A stretch of 64,000 bases of DNA from Blastocladiella emersonii ATCC 22665 (taxonomy: Eukaryota > Blastocladiomycota > Blastocladiomycetes > Blastocladiales > Blastocladiaceae): positions 620,001-684,000 of the forward strand of contig JANHCV010000008.1 in NCBI GenBank assembly GCA_025594325.1, in the 5' to 3' direction. Made by a program: the position numbers and the translations under genes. Below are positions 42,754 to 53,328 of this stretch, in pieces; the first letter of the stretch is position 1, and every line of letters starts with the position of its first letter. Below the pieces are notes generated by a model. It had not been told where the DNA came from. It was given only the letters and a program-made list of their open reading frames with translations, and made no database searches.

Positions 42754-45700
42754 ATGTTCGCGCCGAACAACAACCTGACGTCGTGGTCGTGGACCGACGA
42801 GCTGCTCTCGATCGTGCTCCTGCTCGTCGCCGCCACCACCATCCTCTTCACCCTCGTCCACAGCTTCATGCACTTGGTACTCTTCCCTCCCCTCCCTTCC
42901 TCGCGCGAGGCGACGCCCGCGCTCGCTGGCTCGCGTCAGCCACCCTGTGCAGCAACAGCCATCTGATCCGCCGCTTCCGCACGCGTCTCTAGTGGTGCTT
43001 CTACGGGATCGCGCAGATCGGGCGCAAGGAGGGCCGGCTGGGCTCGGTGCAGACCTTCAACCAGGGCGAGGGCCGCGGCCGCGTCATCATGTGCATCCTG
43101 ATCGGCGGGTTCTACGCGCTGTTCATCGGCTTCTTCCTCGTCACGGTCCTGATGCTCCTGTCGAGCAAGCAGTACGCGCCCGAGTGGATGCGCATGCCGT
43201 GGCAGCCGCTGAGCCCCGACGAGCTCAAGTCGCTCTTCTACGGCTTCTTCATCATCTACGCGTCGCCCGCCGTCATCTCCGCCATCACCACCACCATCGC
43301 CTTCGTCTACGACCGCATCAAGATGAGTAAGCTCAAGGCCCGCAAGGCCGACGCCGACGCCCGCCGCGGGTACTCCGGTGGCGCCGCGGCGACGTCCGAG
43401 GCCGGGTTCCACGACAACCCCGCGTCCGCGGCGGTCACCGCCGGCCAGCGGTCGTACGACTGGGACAAGGACGTGATCATTCTCGTGCCCACGTACCAGG
43501 AGCCCCTCTCCAACCTCCTCTCGACCATCTCCGCCATCACCGAGTCCGACTACCCGCCCGAGAAGATCCACGTGCTCGTCGGCTTCGACGACGACAGCGA
43601 GAAGACGCTCACCACCATGTTCACCATCGAGCGCATCCTCAACGGCGGCGTCGTGCACGGGTACAACGGCCAGGGCGCGGCAACGGCGGGCGGCAGCCCA
43701 AGCAGCTCCCGCTCCGGCTCGTATGCCGCGGGCGAGTACGATTTGGGCGCCAACACCAACCCGTACGGCGGCAACGGCGGCGACACGGACTCGCTCCCCG
43801 CGTACGACGACCTGCCGAGCGCCAAGGGCCGCAACAAGTACAACGGCCTGCTCAAGATCGCGCACCTGACGCGGTCGTCGGTTGATCTCCGCAGCGGGGC
43901 CAGCCCGGCGTCCATGGCCTCGCTCCCGCCGCCGTCCGCCCTCTCGCTCGCCTTCGACGACGTCCCCGAGGAGGACCCGCGCGCCATCGAGATCAACTAC
44001 CGCAACATCAAGTACACGATCGCCCGCTACGAGCACGGCGGCAAGCTGCACACCCAGGCCAAAATGTTTGCCCTTGTCGAGGAGCGCGTCAACGCCGGTG
44101 TCTACCCGCGCGACGCCCTGCTCCTGTTCGTCGACTCGGACACGACCCTCGTGCCGTCCACGATCCGCAAGTTCGTCGACCACTTCGAGGTCCACAAGTC
44201 GCGCGCGTGTGCGACTGGTACGCCGGCATCGCGTCGCAGGTTTCGTACGGGCTCGAGCTGACGTTTTGCGTCGTGTTCCTGTGTAGGCTTCATCGTCTCG
44301 CGCAACGGCCACGGCAACAACTTCCTCCAGCAGATGCAGGATGTACGTTGCTCGCTCGTTCTCCCTCTCATCGCCGATCTCGCGTGCGCTCGCCTCGACC
44401 GCTACAGGCCTGCGCAGCCCGCCGGGTCGCTCCTTCCGCTTCTGCCCTCTCCCCTCGCACTCCCCTCGCTCGTGACGGCCCTCGCTCGACGCCGCTCTCC
44501 CACAACGCACCATTCATTCACACCTTATCGTTCTACTCCGACACCATCCTTCACACTTGCTGCTCGTGCTACTCGTCGCGTGCACTCGTTGTCGCTTGAC
44601 TCGCGGCTCGCTTGGATCGACGCGGACTCGCTCCATGAAGCGCTCGCTCGACGCACCCTCATTCCACATCGCCTTCCTCCGCGACCCTTCACCTCGCCGA
44701 TAATCCCCTCTACGACTACTCGCTGTCGTGTCGCGCCGGACTCGACGTCGCCTGTCGTCGGTGACGACCGTGGTCGGTGAGTCACCTCGAAGTGTGGCGC
44801 ACCGCGACCTCTACCTCCACCTCGACCGCCCTCGCCCCACTACCACTCAACACCCGAACCACCCACTCACACCACTCGTGCGCTCTCGAATAGGCCGAGT
44901 ACATTTTCATGCAGGTCTCGATGCGCTACGTCGAGGCGTCGTTCGGCAGTGTCACCTGTCTCCCCGGCGCGCTGACCATGATCAAGTACTCGATCATGTC
45001 GGAGCTCGCCAAGATCTACTTCCACCAGCCCGACGTCGACTCGACCTTCGAGTTCTGCCGCCGCAAGCTCGGCGAGGACCGGTTCCTGACGCATCTCGCC
45101 ATGGAGTACCTCGGCCCGTTCTCGATCGGGTTCGTGCCCGACGCCGTGTCCAAGACCGAGGCGCCCAACCTCTTCTACGACCTGCTGCGGCAGCGCCGGC
45201 GCTGGCTCCTCGGGTCGCTCACCAACGAGCTGTACATGGTGACCACGCCGTCCTTCCTCGTCAAGTACCCGGCGCTCATGGCTCTTCGCATTATCTCGAT
45301 CATGCGCCTCGGAGGAACTGTCCTTTACGTCGCCTTGGTTGAGGCGATTATCCTTTTAGCAGATCATCCAGAGCAGTTCACGGCGCTCGACTTTGTGGTC
45401 CTGCTTGGTACGCCCATCATGTTCTGGTGCTTCCTCACGGGCTGGGCCGTGTGGCAGCGTCGCATCAAGTCGCTGTTCTTCTTCTTCTTCTACATCCTCG
45501 GCAACCAGATCCTCGAGCTCCTGTACTACGCGTACTCGCTGTGGACGCTGCGCGAGCGGACCTGGGGCGGGCCGCGCGCCGCCGGCGAGACCGAGACCGA
45601 CCAGTCCGCGACCTCCATGGCCGTCGACACGAGCGCGGCGCCGTCCTACTCGATGCCGTACACGCCGCCCGCGTCCGGCGCACCGAGCCCCATGTTCCAG

Positions 45701-45787
45701 CCCAGCCAACCCGGCGCCAACGGCGGGTCCCCGCTCGCGATCCAGCCGACGTACTGGTCGCAGCAGCAGCAGCCGCTGCAGCGGTAA
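42754..45787 (+). CDS. Chitin synthase (GT2 family), four exons
   Basis: Exons 42754-42876, 42993-44217, 44287-44342, 44894-45787; 765 aa, stop TAA. Introns are 116, 69 and 551 nt. Membrane segments lie at the N-terminus (IVLLLVAATTILFTLVHSF), around residues 65-90 and 110-130, and a cluster of three or more near the C-terminus. Catalytic GT2 features: ILVPTYQEP, the FVDSDTTL aspartates, FIVSRNGHGNNFLQQMQ, SVTCLPGALTMIKY and the processivity motif RQRRRW. It makes beta-1,4-GlcNAc chains at the plasma membrane. A Gly/Ser-rich loop is inserted between the first two catalytic motifs, and the tail is proline/glutamine-rich. The 551-nt third intron is far longer than any other here. Confidence 0.92.
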
Positions 45788-46093
45788 GGCGTTGTTCGTT
45801 GGCCCTGTGTGTCGTTGTTGTGTCATTATTCCCCCCCCTCCCCCATTTATCTTAGTGCTTCGCTTGTATACCTGTGCTTGTTGCTCACCTTCCATGGTCA
45901 CTCTTGAGTCTTACGCGAGAATGATTGCTGAATGAAATGCGAGTTGGCCTTGCTGAGCGCGGAATGGACGGATATAATGATCAGAATCAGGAATTGGAGG
46001 TGAGTTCACCGCGCTCCAATGTACCCTGCAAGCTTTCTTGATCTCGATCGTGATCCCGTGCCAGTTGAGATTTGATCGGCTCGAGAAGAAGCA

Positions 46094-46684
46094 ACCCTCG
46101 CCACTTCAAGTTTCCTGCTCACCTTCTGCGGCAGAAGGGTCGGCGGCCCTCGACTTGGGCCATTGCCGTGTCCGTGGCCATCAACTTGGCCATGGTCGAA
46201 ACGGCCGCATCTCGCTCGCAGCTTACCAACGAACGGGTCACGATTTTAGCTTGTGATCAAGGCCGAGCTACACGTCTTCGTGAAGTTGGCAGCTTGTTTC
46301 TTCGTAGCCTTTGAAAAGAAGACGCGGTCCGCTCAAGATATCATCTTCACATTGTTATCGAGCCTAATAAATCCAGAACCGCGGTGACCGATTCGCTGCG
46401 TGACCCGTCCGCTTTTGCGCGATATCTCCGCGCGCGAGTCCGGCCTGACGCGCAAAATGTAGCTTTTTTTGGACGCGTCTTCAAGGCCCTACGAGTCCGA
46501 GGACGTGGAGCTCGGCCTTGGTCACAAGCTAGAATCGTGACCCGTTCGTTGGTAAGCTGCGAGCGAGATGCGGCCGTTTCGACCATGGCCAAGTTGATGG
46601 CCACGGACACGGCAATGGCCCAAGTCGAGGGCCGCCAACCCTTCTGCCGCAGAAGGTGAGCAGGAAACTTGAAGTGGCGAGGGT
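46094..46684. repeat. Foldback (long inverted) repeat, 184-bp arms
   Basis: Arms 46094-46277 and 46501-46684 are reverse complements with only a few mismatches (sum of paired positions 92778). The loop is about 223 bp. Both arms contain GCGGCAGAAGG and a GGCCATGGTCG block. The structure could be a foldback-type transposon or a hairpin RNA locus. No ORF of substance. Confidence 0.85.
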
Positions 46685-46833
46685 AGCTCCTCTCGAAATT
46701 GATACACATGCACACTCAATCTCTGTTCATTCAATTGCCGCGTCACAGGTTTCGCGCGTCCAGGCGGAAGATCAGACGACGATGCCTCAATCACACCGTG
46801 TCGTAGCCCATCGATGTTGCTTGAAGTCACAGC

Positions 46834-47181
46834 CTCGACCTCTCAGCGTTCCAAAAGGCCGCCCAGTACGATGACGGGTACCACGCGGGACACCCGACGA
46901 TTCGCGATTTTTGGTCCATCGTCCACGCCATGGCGCCCGCGCAGAAGAAGAAGGTGCTCGAGTTCGTCACGGCATCCGATCGTGTACCGCTCAAGGGGCT
47001 CGGCAGCTTGACGTTCGTCGTGCAGCTGAACGGGCCCGACAGCGGCCGCCTGCCGACCGCGTTGACGTGTTTCGGTCGACTGCTCCTCCCCGAGTACGCG
47101 AGCAAGGAGAAGCTCCGCGTCCATCTCTGCGGCCATTTCACTACGGCGATCGAGAACGCCAAGGGCTTCGGACTCGTGTGA
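46834..47181 (+). pseudogene. HECT ligase C-terminal fragment (about 115 codons)
   Basis: The frame begins mid-protein (LDLSAFQKAAQYDDGYHAG) and runs to the natural FGLV stop, retaining the catalytic LPTALTCFGRLLLPEY region. There is a small insertion (LCG) before HFTTAIENA relative to the full gene. No promoter or N-terminus, so it cannot work as a ligase by itself. The copy includes the HECT 3' flank to about 47330 and, like the parent, faces the tail of an LRR gene. Confidence 0.8.
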
Positions 47182-47591
47182 GCATTGGGACGAGAAAGAC
47201 TAGATAAAAAAAGAAAGATTGAAACTCCAACGTGGGTGGTCGAGCGGGAGCGGGACGTGTCTCGCAGTGTCTCGCACGCGTCACATGTTATCGTGACGCG
47301 TCGCGAGGCGGACGCGGTCGGCTGCCACGTTAGTTATCAGAACTTTCGACCTCGGATCTTCTTCTTAGCTAGGTCGTACGCTTCGCACGTACTCGTACAG
47401 ACAATTCGCGTTGATCACCGCGGCTTCAACCTCCTATTTCAACCGCGGTCGCTGCAAAGGAGCGAGGCCAACGGCCAGTAGGACATGTAGAAACAGAGAT
47501 CATGAGGCGCTACTCTGTACACCGAGATTATATCAATGATGAGGTCGGCTTACACACTCGCTGCGCGAGGACAGCAACAACTCGTGGCCGA
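47182..47591. other. Copied HECT 3' flank and intergenic sequence
   Basis: 47182-47330 resembles the 3' flank of the intact HECT gene (TCTCGCA repeats and ACGCGTCGCGAGG). The rest to 47591 shows nothing recognisable. Confidence 0.5.
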
Positions 47592-50500
47592 TCAAGCGCC
47601 CGTTGGACTCCAGCGGAGGCTGAGCCAACCTTTCCCTTCGCTCGTCACACCCGTCCGATCGACGTTAACTTCGACCAGGAACGGAAGATCCTTGGCGTCC
47701 AGAAGATCGATAATTGAGTCGTCAAGCGAGCTATCCGCCAGGTCAAGCGACACAATCGACTGAGGCAGCGTGGGAACAATGCGGGCCACAGCCTCGTTGT
47801 CCAGGCCGCACCCAGAAAGGCCGAGCACCTGGAGCGACGATGCGGCAACTGACATCCACGTCGCGAGCGACTCAACGTCGTTGGGAGTGAGACGAGTGCC
47901 CGAAAGATCCAGCTTCGTCAACGCGAGGGGCGGAAGATTGCCAAAAAACTGGTTGAGATTGCTGGTCGCGCCCTTGAAACCTTGGAGCGAGAGCTCGGTA
48001 AGCGAAGAAGGCATGGATCTCGCCAACCTGACAAGATCAAAGGAGAAAAAATCGCAATGGTTGAGAGTCAGCGACTGGAACCCCAGGGCCACTTGCGCGA
48101 GACGATTCAGCATGGCCACCAGGTCGTAGCACTTGACCGAGTTGTTGGAAAGGTCAAGGCGAGTCAACGTCCGCGGGAGTCCATTCATCAGCGGCTCCGC
48201 GTACTTAAAAAGATCGATATTCACCAGGCTCAGTGACGAAAGCTTGGGCAGAGCGCGTGCGCTGATCGCACACATTGCCGGGAATTCGACCTTGTTCCCA
48301 CCAAGCTCAAGCTCTTTGACGGAATCAGGAAAGGCGTCAATGAGATCGGCCACTGCCCAGTCCGGCATGCCACAGTCTGCCATGCATAGGCGGCGAAGGT
48401 TTCGAGCGAAATGCAAGCATTCGCTCAACGGATCCACGCAATCCCGGGTTATCTTGATCCCCGTGAGGTCGAGGTTGGTGAGTCCAGCCGGTAAACATGT
48501 TGTGACAATTTCGGTCGCAGCTGGCCCGAGCAAGCAGCGGTGCAGGTTGAGGCAGCGCAGCTTTGGCGGGAGACAATTCATGAGCCGGGCAGTCGTAATT
48601 TTGTCAAGCGCATTGTGTGATAGGTCAAGCACCGTCAGCGAATCCGGAAGTTGCGCCAAAAACAGAGCCATCAAGTCGCTGGACACGTTACAGCTGGACA
48701 GGCACAGCTCGCGAAGGCGCGGAGGAAGAATCGTTGCACCAGCGACATCTCCAGCGCGGTCCGCGTCCGTCTGCCCAAACCGATTGTGAGAGAGGTCAAG
48801 CGAGGTGACCGAAGGCGGAAGGCGGAGCTGGAGTGCGCGAGCGACAGTTAGATCGCAAGCGTCGAGCGTGATCGAGTTGACTTGCTGATTGGGCATCGCA
48901 AGGACGTGGTTGAGTGCTGCGATTCCGTTCGGCGTGATCACTACGCCAGCGGCCCAACTTGTGCACGGCGCGCGCGCTCACCAACCGACCAATCAGCGTT
49001 AAGGGTAGTCCACGATTTTATTGGTCGGCTTGCGCCACATCTGACCCCATGACCCGCCCGACGCGCCGCGCCACCCCGATTTAGAATCCGCCAGCTCACC
49101 CCGCACCGCACGCCGGCCCGATCCGCACCGCCGCCGCACGAACACGTTTTCGGCGCCGGAATCTTAGTCAGGCACCGGCCCGAGCGCCGCCGCCGCCGGC
49201 TCGACGACGATCGACGATGACTGGCGAGGGCGTTGGCGAGCGGAGAGGTTCTGACGACGACGAGGACACGAAGTTGAGGACACCGTAGCGGACGACCTGG
49301 ACGAGGAGTGAGGAGCGAGGCACGGTAGTCAGTGATCGTGTTCTGCAAGCGTGAGAGTCGTGAGTGAGTGGAGAGGCGTACATGAGCGCACAGGGCGGGC
49401 GAGCGCGGGGACGGCGGTCGGCCTGAACGAGGAGCGAGGTGCGGTGGTCAGTGATCGTGTCCTGCGTGCGCGAGCGTGAGAGAGCGAGGGGGCGTACCTG
49501 AGCGTGGAGGGCGGACGGGCGCGGTGACGGCGGCCGGTTCGAGGTAACTACAGATGAGCAGGGCGACGTCAGCGTGCGTCGCGGCGGCGCGGTGGACGCG
49601 GACGACGTACCTGGAACGGCCGACGATCAGGGACGCGGTGCGGGCATGGTCGAGATCTACGCGTTGCGAGCGGGCGGGGGATGGAGCGTCAGCATCAGCG
49701 TGGAGCGTGTGGCAGGGAGGGCGAGGCCGGTGCGGACGCGCGAGACATACATGGTGATGAAGAGCGGCCAGCGAGGGCCGCTGTGAGGAGAAGAATGTGG
49801 AGGCAGCGGCGGCCCTCTCTTTATAGCCGGCGGCCGGCGGGCGGGGGCGGGCGGGGCGGGGGTCGGTGCCCGGCGTAGCGGCGCAGCGAGCAGGGTCGCT
49901 CGGCGGGGGTGGATAGCCCCATATATTGCGCCTCGCCGTGTGCACGACCGCCGCCGTCGCTCACCCCCGTCGCGCTTCTCGCCTCACTATCCCTCGTACC
50001 CGCGGCGCCTCGACCCAGACGGCTCAGAAAAAACTCTCACGGACAAGCTTACTCGTATCCCGAGCCCCGCGACGGTGCCCGGCGCGCTCAGTGGCCAGTC
50101 GCGCGCGGCAACGCGGCCTCCAAGCAGCCCGCCCGCGTCGCGGCGACGCCCTCGGGCGCGGGACGGGCGGCGGCGGTAGCAGATGATGCACACGGTCTGT
50201 CTCACGCGTCCGATAGTGCGTGGGTCGTGGTGGTGAGCTAGTAGACGGCCTAGAGCTCGCCGCGCGCGCGAGCCATGGCCATGGCCACGGCCACGGTCAC
50301 GGTCCACCCACCACGCGCTCGGCGCGCAGCACGGCGTCGTCCCGCTGCTTCGCGAGCGTCAAGAGCTACTGCGGGATGTCTGAGCCGCCGCGGTCCTGCG
50401 CCAGCGCGAGTCGCGCGCCGCGGCCGCGATCCGCTTCGCCGCCGCGATGCGTGGAGTGGGGCGGCCCAAGTCGGCCGCCTCGGCGAGCGCGCACAGCAGC

Positions 50501-51793
50501 GCGCGTCCGCCAACAGGCTAGCACCCTCTCAGGGAGTCGTGTGCGGTACGGAGCTCACCCCGTCGTCTCGCCACGGGCACGGGCAGCAGATACGTCCGAG
50601 TACGGCTCGACCGCGGCGGTGCGTGCGCGTCGCGAGTGCGAGCGGGCGCCCTGAGTCGGTCCCACGGTGGCGGGCGAGCGGCGCGGGGACCACGTCAAGC
50701 GTCGGGCGCCCTGCGTCGTCGTCGCCCGTCGCCGCGCGCGGCGCACTCAGCTACGGCCGCCGCGGGCGGAACGGTGGCTCCCGCCCGACGCAACAGATGC
50801 ACCGAGCTCACGGAGGCAGGATAGACTCGTGTGGGTGATGAAGGGCTTCGTATATTGCTGGTGCTTCGCGAGCGAGGGCCGCGGCCGACTGACACGGCGA
50901 GGCGAGGCAGCGCCCGCCCTACGCCGGGCGAGGGCCGGGCTGGGCGGCAGCGATACATGAGAGTGCATAGAGTGTGGAGTTGCGTAGACGAAGCGTGTGC
51001 GACCAAGAGGGGGAGCGCGAGAGAGAGGGGAGAGGGGGAGCGGGCAGCGGCGAGGCGGCCGCGGGGCCGAGCAGCGCGGAAAACGCCAAGTCCCGAGCCG
51101 CACTGCGGCAGCCCGCCCTGAAGGGAAACGGAGAGCGAGGGAAAAAGAAAATTGATTTTCAGCCGGCGCCCAGCTTGCGCCCAGCTCACCGCGGCGGTGC
51201 GGTGGAGCGATGTGGCGCAACGCCTGCAGCTCCGCGCGCGCTGATTGCCTGGCTCCCCGGCCGCCAGCTTGTTCACAAGTGGGGCCGCAAGCGTAGTGGA
51301 TCCGTTGCTGCAAGATTGAAACCGTGGTGAGCTTGCCGCTGCTGATATCGTCCAAGTCCCGGGTAATAATAGCGTCGCCAGGCGCGACGCCGGATTCAGC
51401 GGGATGGATCAAGTCGAGCGCAACTCGCAGGAGCATAGGAACGCTCTCAGCGGGAAGAGTTCCGAGACAGAACTTGCGCCAGAACGTAAGCACGTCTTCG
51501 TCGCCTCGATTGAGCGCCGCCTCCAGCACAGGCACCGGTACACGTAAGTCAAGCCGGTACTCGCGAATTAGCTCCAACAGTGCAACATTGCCACTACCCG
51601 TGGCCTCGGAGGCACTGAAGTTCGGGCAGCGCTGAAGAACCAAGCGGGTCACCTCGGGGGCACGGACACGCGGGAGGACCCGCACATACTCGAGCAGGCC
51701 GCGCGGGTCGCGCGGGTCGTGCATCGCGACGGCGCGCAGAAGAACGTCGGCCAGGATCTCGCTCACGTCGAGTTTGCGTTGCATAGAGTCCAT
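47592..51793 (-). pseudogene. Ankyrin-like/LRR gene split by a CACTA-type element
   Basis: The 5' part, 51302-51793, encodes the family start MDSMQRKLDVSEILAD and the ankyrin-like region to VSILQQRI. The 3' part, 47592-48935, continues at ITPNGIAALNHVLAM through RNI-type LRRs (TSLDLSHNRFG, LRCLNLHRCLLG, EELELGGNKV-like) to a stop. The 2360-bp element plus a 3-bp duplication lies exactly between them. Joined, the frame is intact, so the gene was probably functional until insertion. The tail differs from the family LLEQRALERQ ending. Reading through the element gives no coherent protein. Confidence 0.85.
48939..51298. mobile_element. Non-autonomous CACTA (EnSpm/CMC)-type element, 2360 bp
   Basis: The ends are CACTACGC...GCGTAGTG, with inverted terminal blocks CACTACGC, GCGGCCC and ACTTGTG matching over about 25 bp with few differences. 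The target duplication is GAT at 48936-48938 and 51299-51301; removing the element plus one copy restores the LRR frame. A subterminal TTGCGCCACATC (about 49030) is inverted near the other end (51209-51220). CACTA elements use a 3-bp duplication and CACTA/TAGTG termini. Inside I find no transposase; ORFs such as 49448-49945 are unlike any known protein. Confidence 0.85.
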
Positions 51794-51894
51794 GGGTGTT
51801 TCATTCATTTTGGTTCATGAGCTCGCGTGTGGAGCGGGGAGAGAGCGTCGCGCGTCGTTCGGCTTTTGGAGCCGCGACTCGGTCACCCCAACGG

Positions 51895-53328
51895 TCAGCT
51901 TCCGCCATGTCCAACTCCGAAATCATAGTCCAGATTATCGTAAAAGATGCTTCGTGTATTCACACTCCAATAGCCCGGATCACTTAACCGATGCGCACGC
52001 CCTTGGGCCTTGCCAGCGCGGCGCGCAGGCCGCGCATCGCGACCGTCGACCCACCCGGCCTGGCACCCGCCATGCGTGTGGATCCCGATCGCAACGTCGC
52101 CGACAATCATGGGCGAGCCAGAGCAACCCGGCTCACTGTCGGCGCGGTGGCCCACATGCGCGTCATCATGGAAGCCTACCAGCGGGCCCGACGCAGACTG
52201 CTGAACTTGCTCAAGCTGCTTGCGGTCCGCGTCGCGCACGGTCCCGTAGCCCGTGACGGTGAGCTTTGCGCCGGCATCGATGCCCTGGCCGGCGGCAATC
52301 GCGCCCGTCGCGTCGTCCACGGTCGCGAGCGTGAAGGCCTGCCCGCCCGCCGCCTCGCGGATCTTGAGCCCCGTGTTCGGGTTGTGTCGCGCGCCAAAAT
52401 ACGCCCAGTCCTCGGCGCCGAGGAACGAGTCCGGCTTCACGCCGCCCGTCACGTTGTACTGGATAGAAGCCGGGTCGACCGGGTACTGGAACTGCGGCGG
52501 CGGATGACGCGTGCAGCCGACCTTGGTGCCCGAAATCGTCACGACCGACGACAGCGGCACGTTCGTCTGGACCACGAGGTCGGCCGCGTCCATGACGCCC
52601 ATGCAGTGGCCAGCTGTGAGCATGCAGCCCGTGCGGTCGTTGATGATCCACGCCGTACAACCAAGAGGGAACAGGCGGGCGACACGCGCGTCGGTCGACG
52701 CCTTGCGCGGGTCCGCGGTGCTGCATATGGACGCGGGCGGCGGCAGGACGATCGGGTCGGCGACGTTGCCGCGCTCGTGGTTGACGACGACCGAGGACAC
52801 GACAGTCGACACGGTGCCAGGGATCGGGAGGACGGGGTTGCTGAGCAGCTCAACCTGGAGCTTGTCGCCGTTGAAGAAGGCCGAGCGGAAGTTCCACTGC
52901 TTGAGCGTGTACGCGTTGAGCCACTGCACCGACCCGTGGAGCAGGTTGGTGATCTTGAGGATGCCGCCCGACTGGTTCTCGCCCGCACCGCGGCGGCCGA
53001 ACAGGTCCATGCGCAGGACCGTGCGCTCCGGATCGAAGACGAGGCGCGACCACTGCACGTTGCCGCGCTTCGGGTCGATGCTGCTGAGATCGACCGTCTG
53101 CGAGAAGAGCAGGGGGCGCTCGCGCGCGGCCGCGTCGATCTTGACGGGGATGTTCTCCTAGCCGAACGAGAAGGGCAGCGTCGTCACGTTGTGCTGCATC
53201 GGGAGGGGGAGCGGCGAACGGCCGCGCTTGGTGGCAGCCGGCGCAGCGTGAACCGCGACGATGCCCGCGAGGATGGCGACCAGGACGATCAGCAGCTTGT
53301 GGCTCTTGAGCAGCATGGTGATCTTCAT
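51895..53328 (-). pseudogene. Secreted trypsin-like serine protease, damaged
   Basis: ATG 53328 begins a signal peptide (basic start, then KLLIVLVAILAGIVAVHA). A single in-frame TAG at 53158-53160 (FSFG-stop-ENIPVK) interrupts a frame otherwise open to 51895. Downstream are GCTAWIINDRTGCMLTAGHC with the catalytic His, AEDWAYF as a candidate Asp region, and GCSGSPMI with the catalytic Ser, then GIHTHGGC. Near 52050-52056 the frame slips: the expected tail (STVAMRGLRAALARP, TAA at 51984) is one base out of phase. Two defects suggest pseudogenisation, though an unrecognised intron at TAG or sequence errors are possible. No phase-compatible donor of normal intron length was found. Confidence 0.7.

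Noticed and set aside
42936-44513. 525-codon open frame on the minus strand
   Set aside because: Antisense to chitin synthase and spans its introns; no recognisable protein.
49448-50838. Coding genes inside the CACTA-type element
   Set aside because: Overlapping Arg/Ala-rich frames on both strands, typical of GC-rich non-coding DNA; no transposase motif.
610-53160. Reassigned TAA/TAG codons in this organism
   Set aside because: Long conserved genes contain no internal TAA or TAG. Chitin synthase and the CRAL-TRIO gene end in TAA and TAG at sensible places. The internal stops occur only in genes with other signs of decay or in a transposon.
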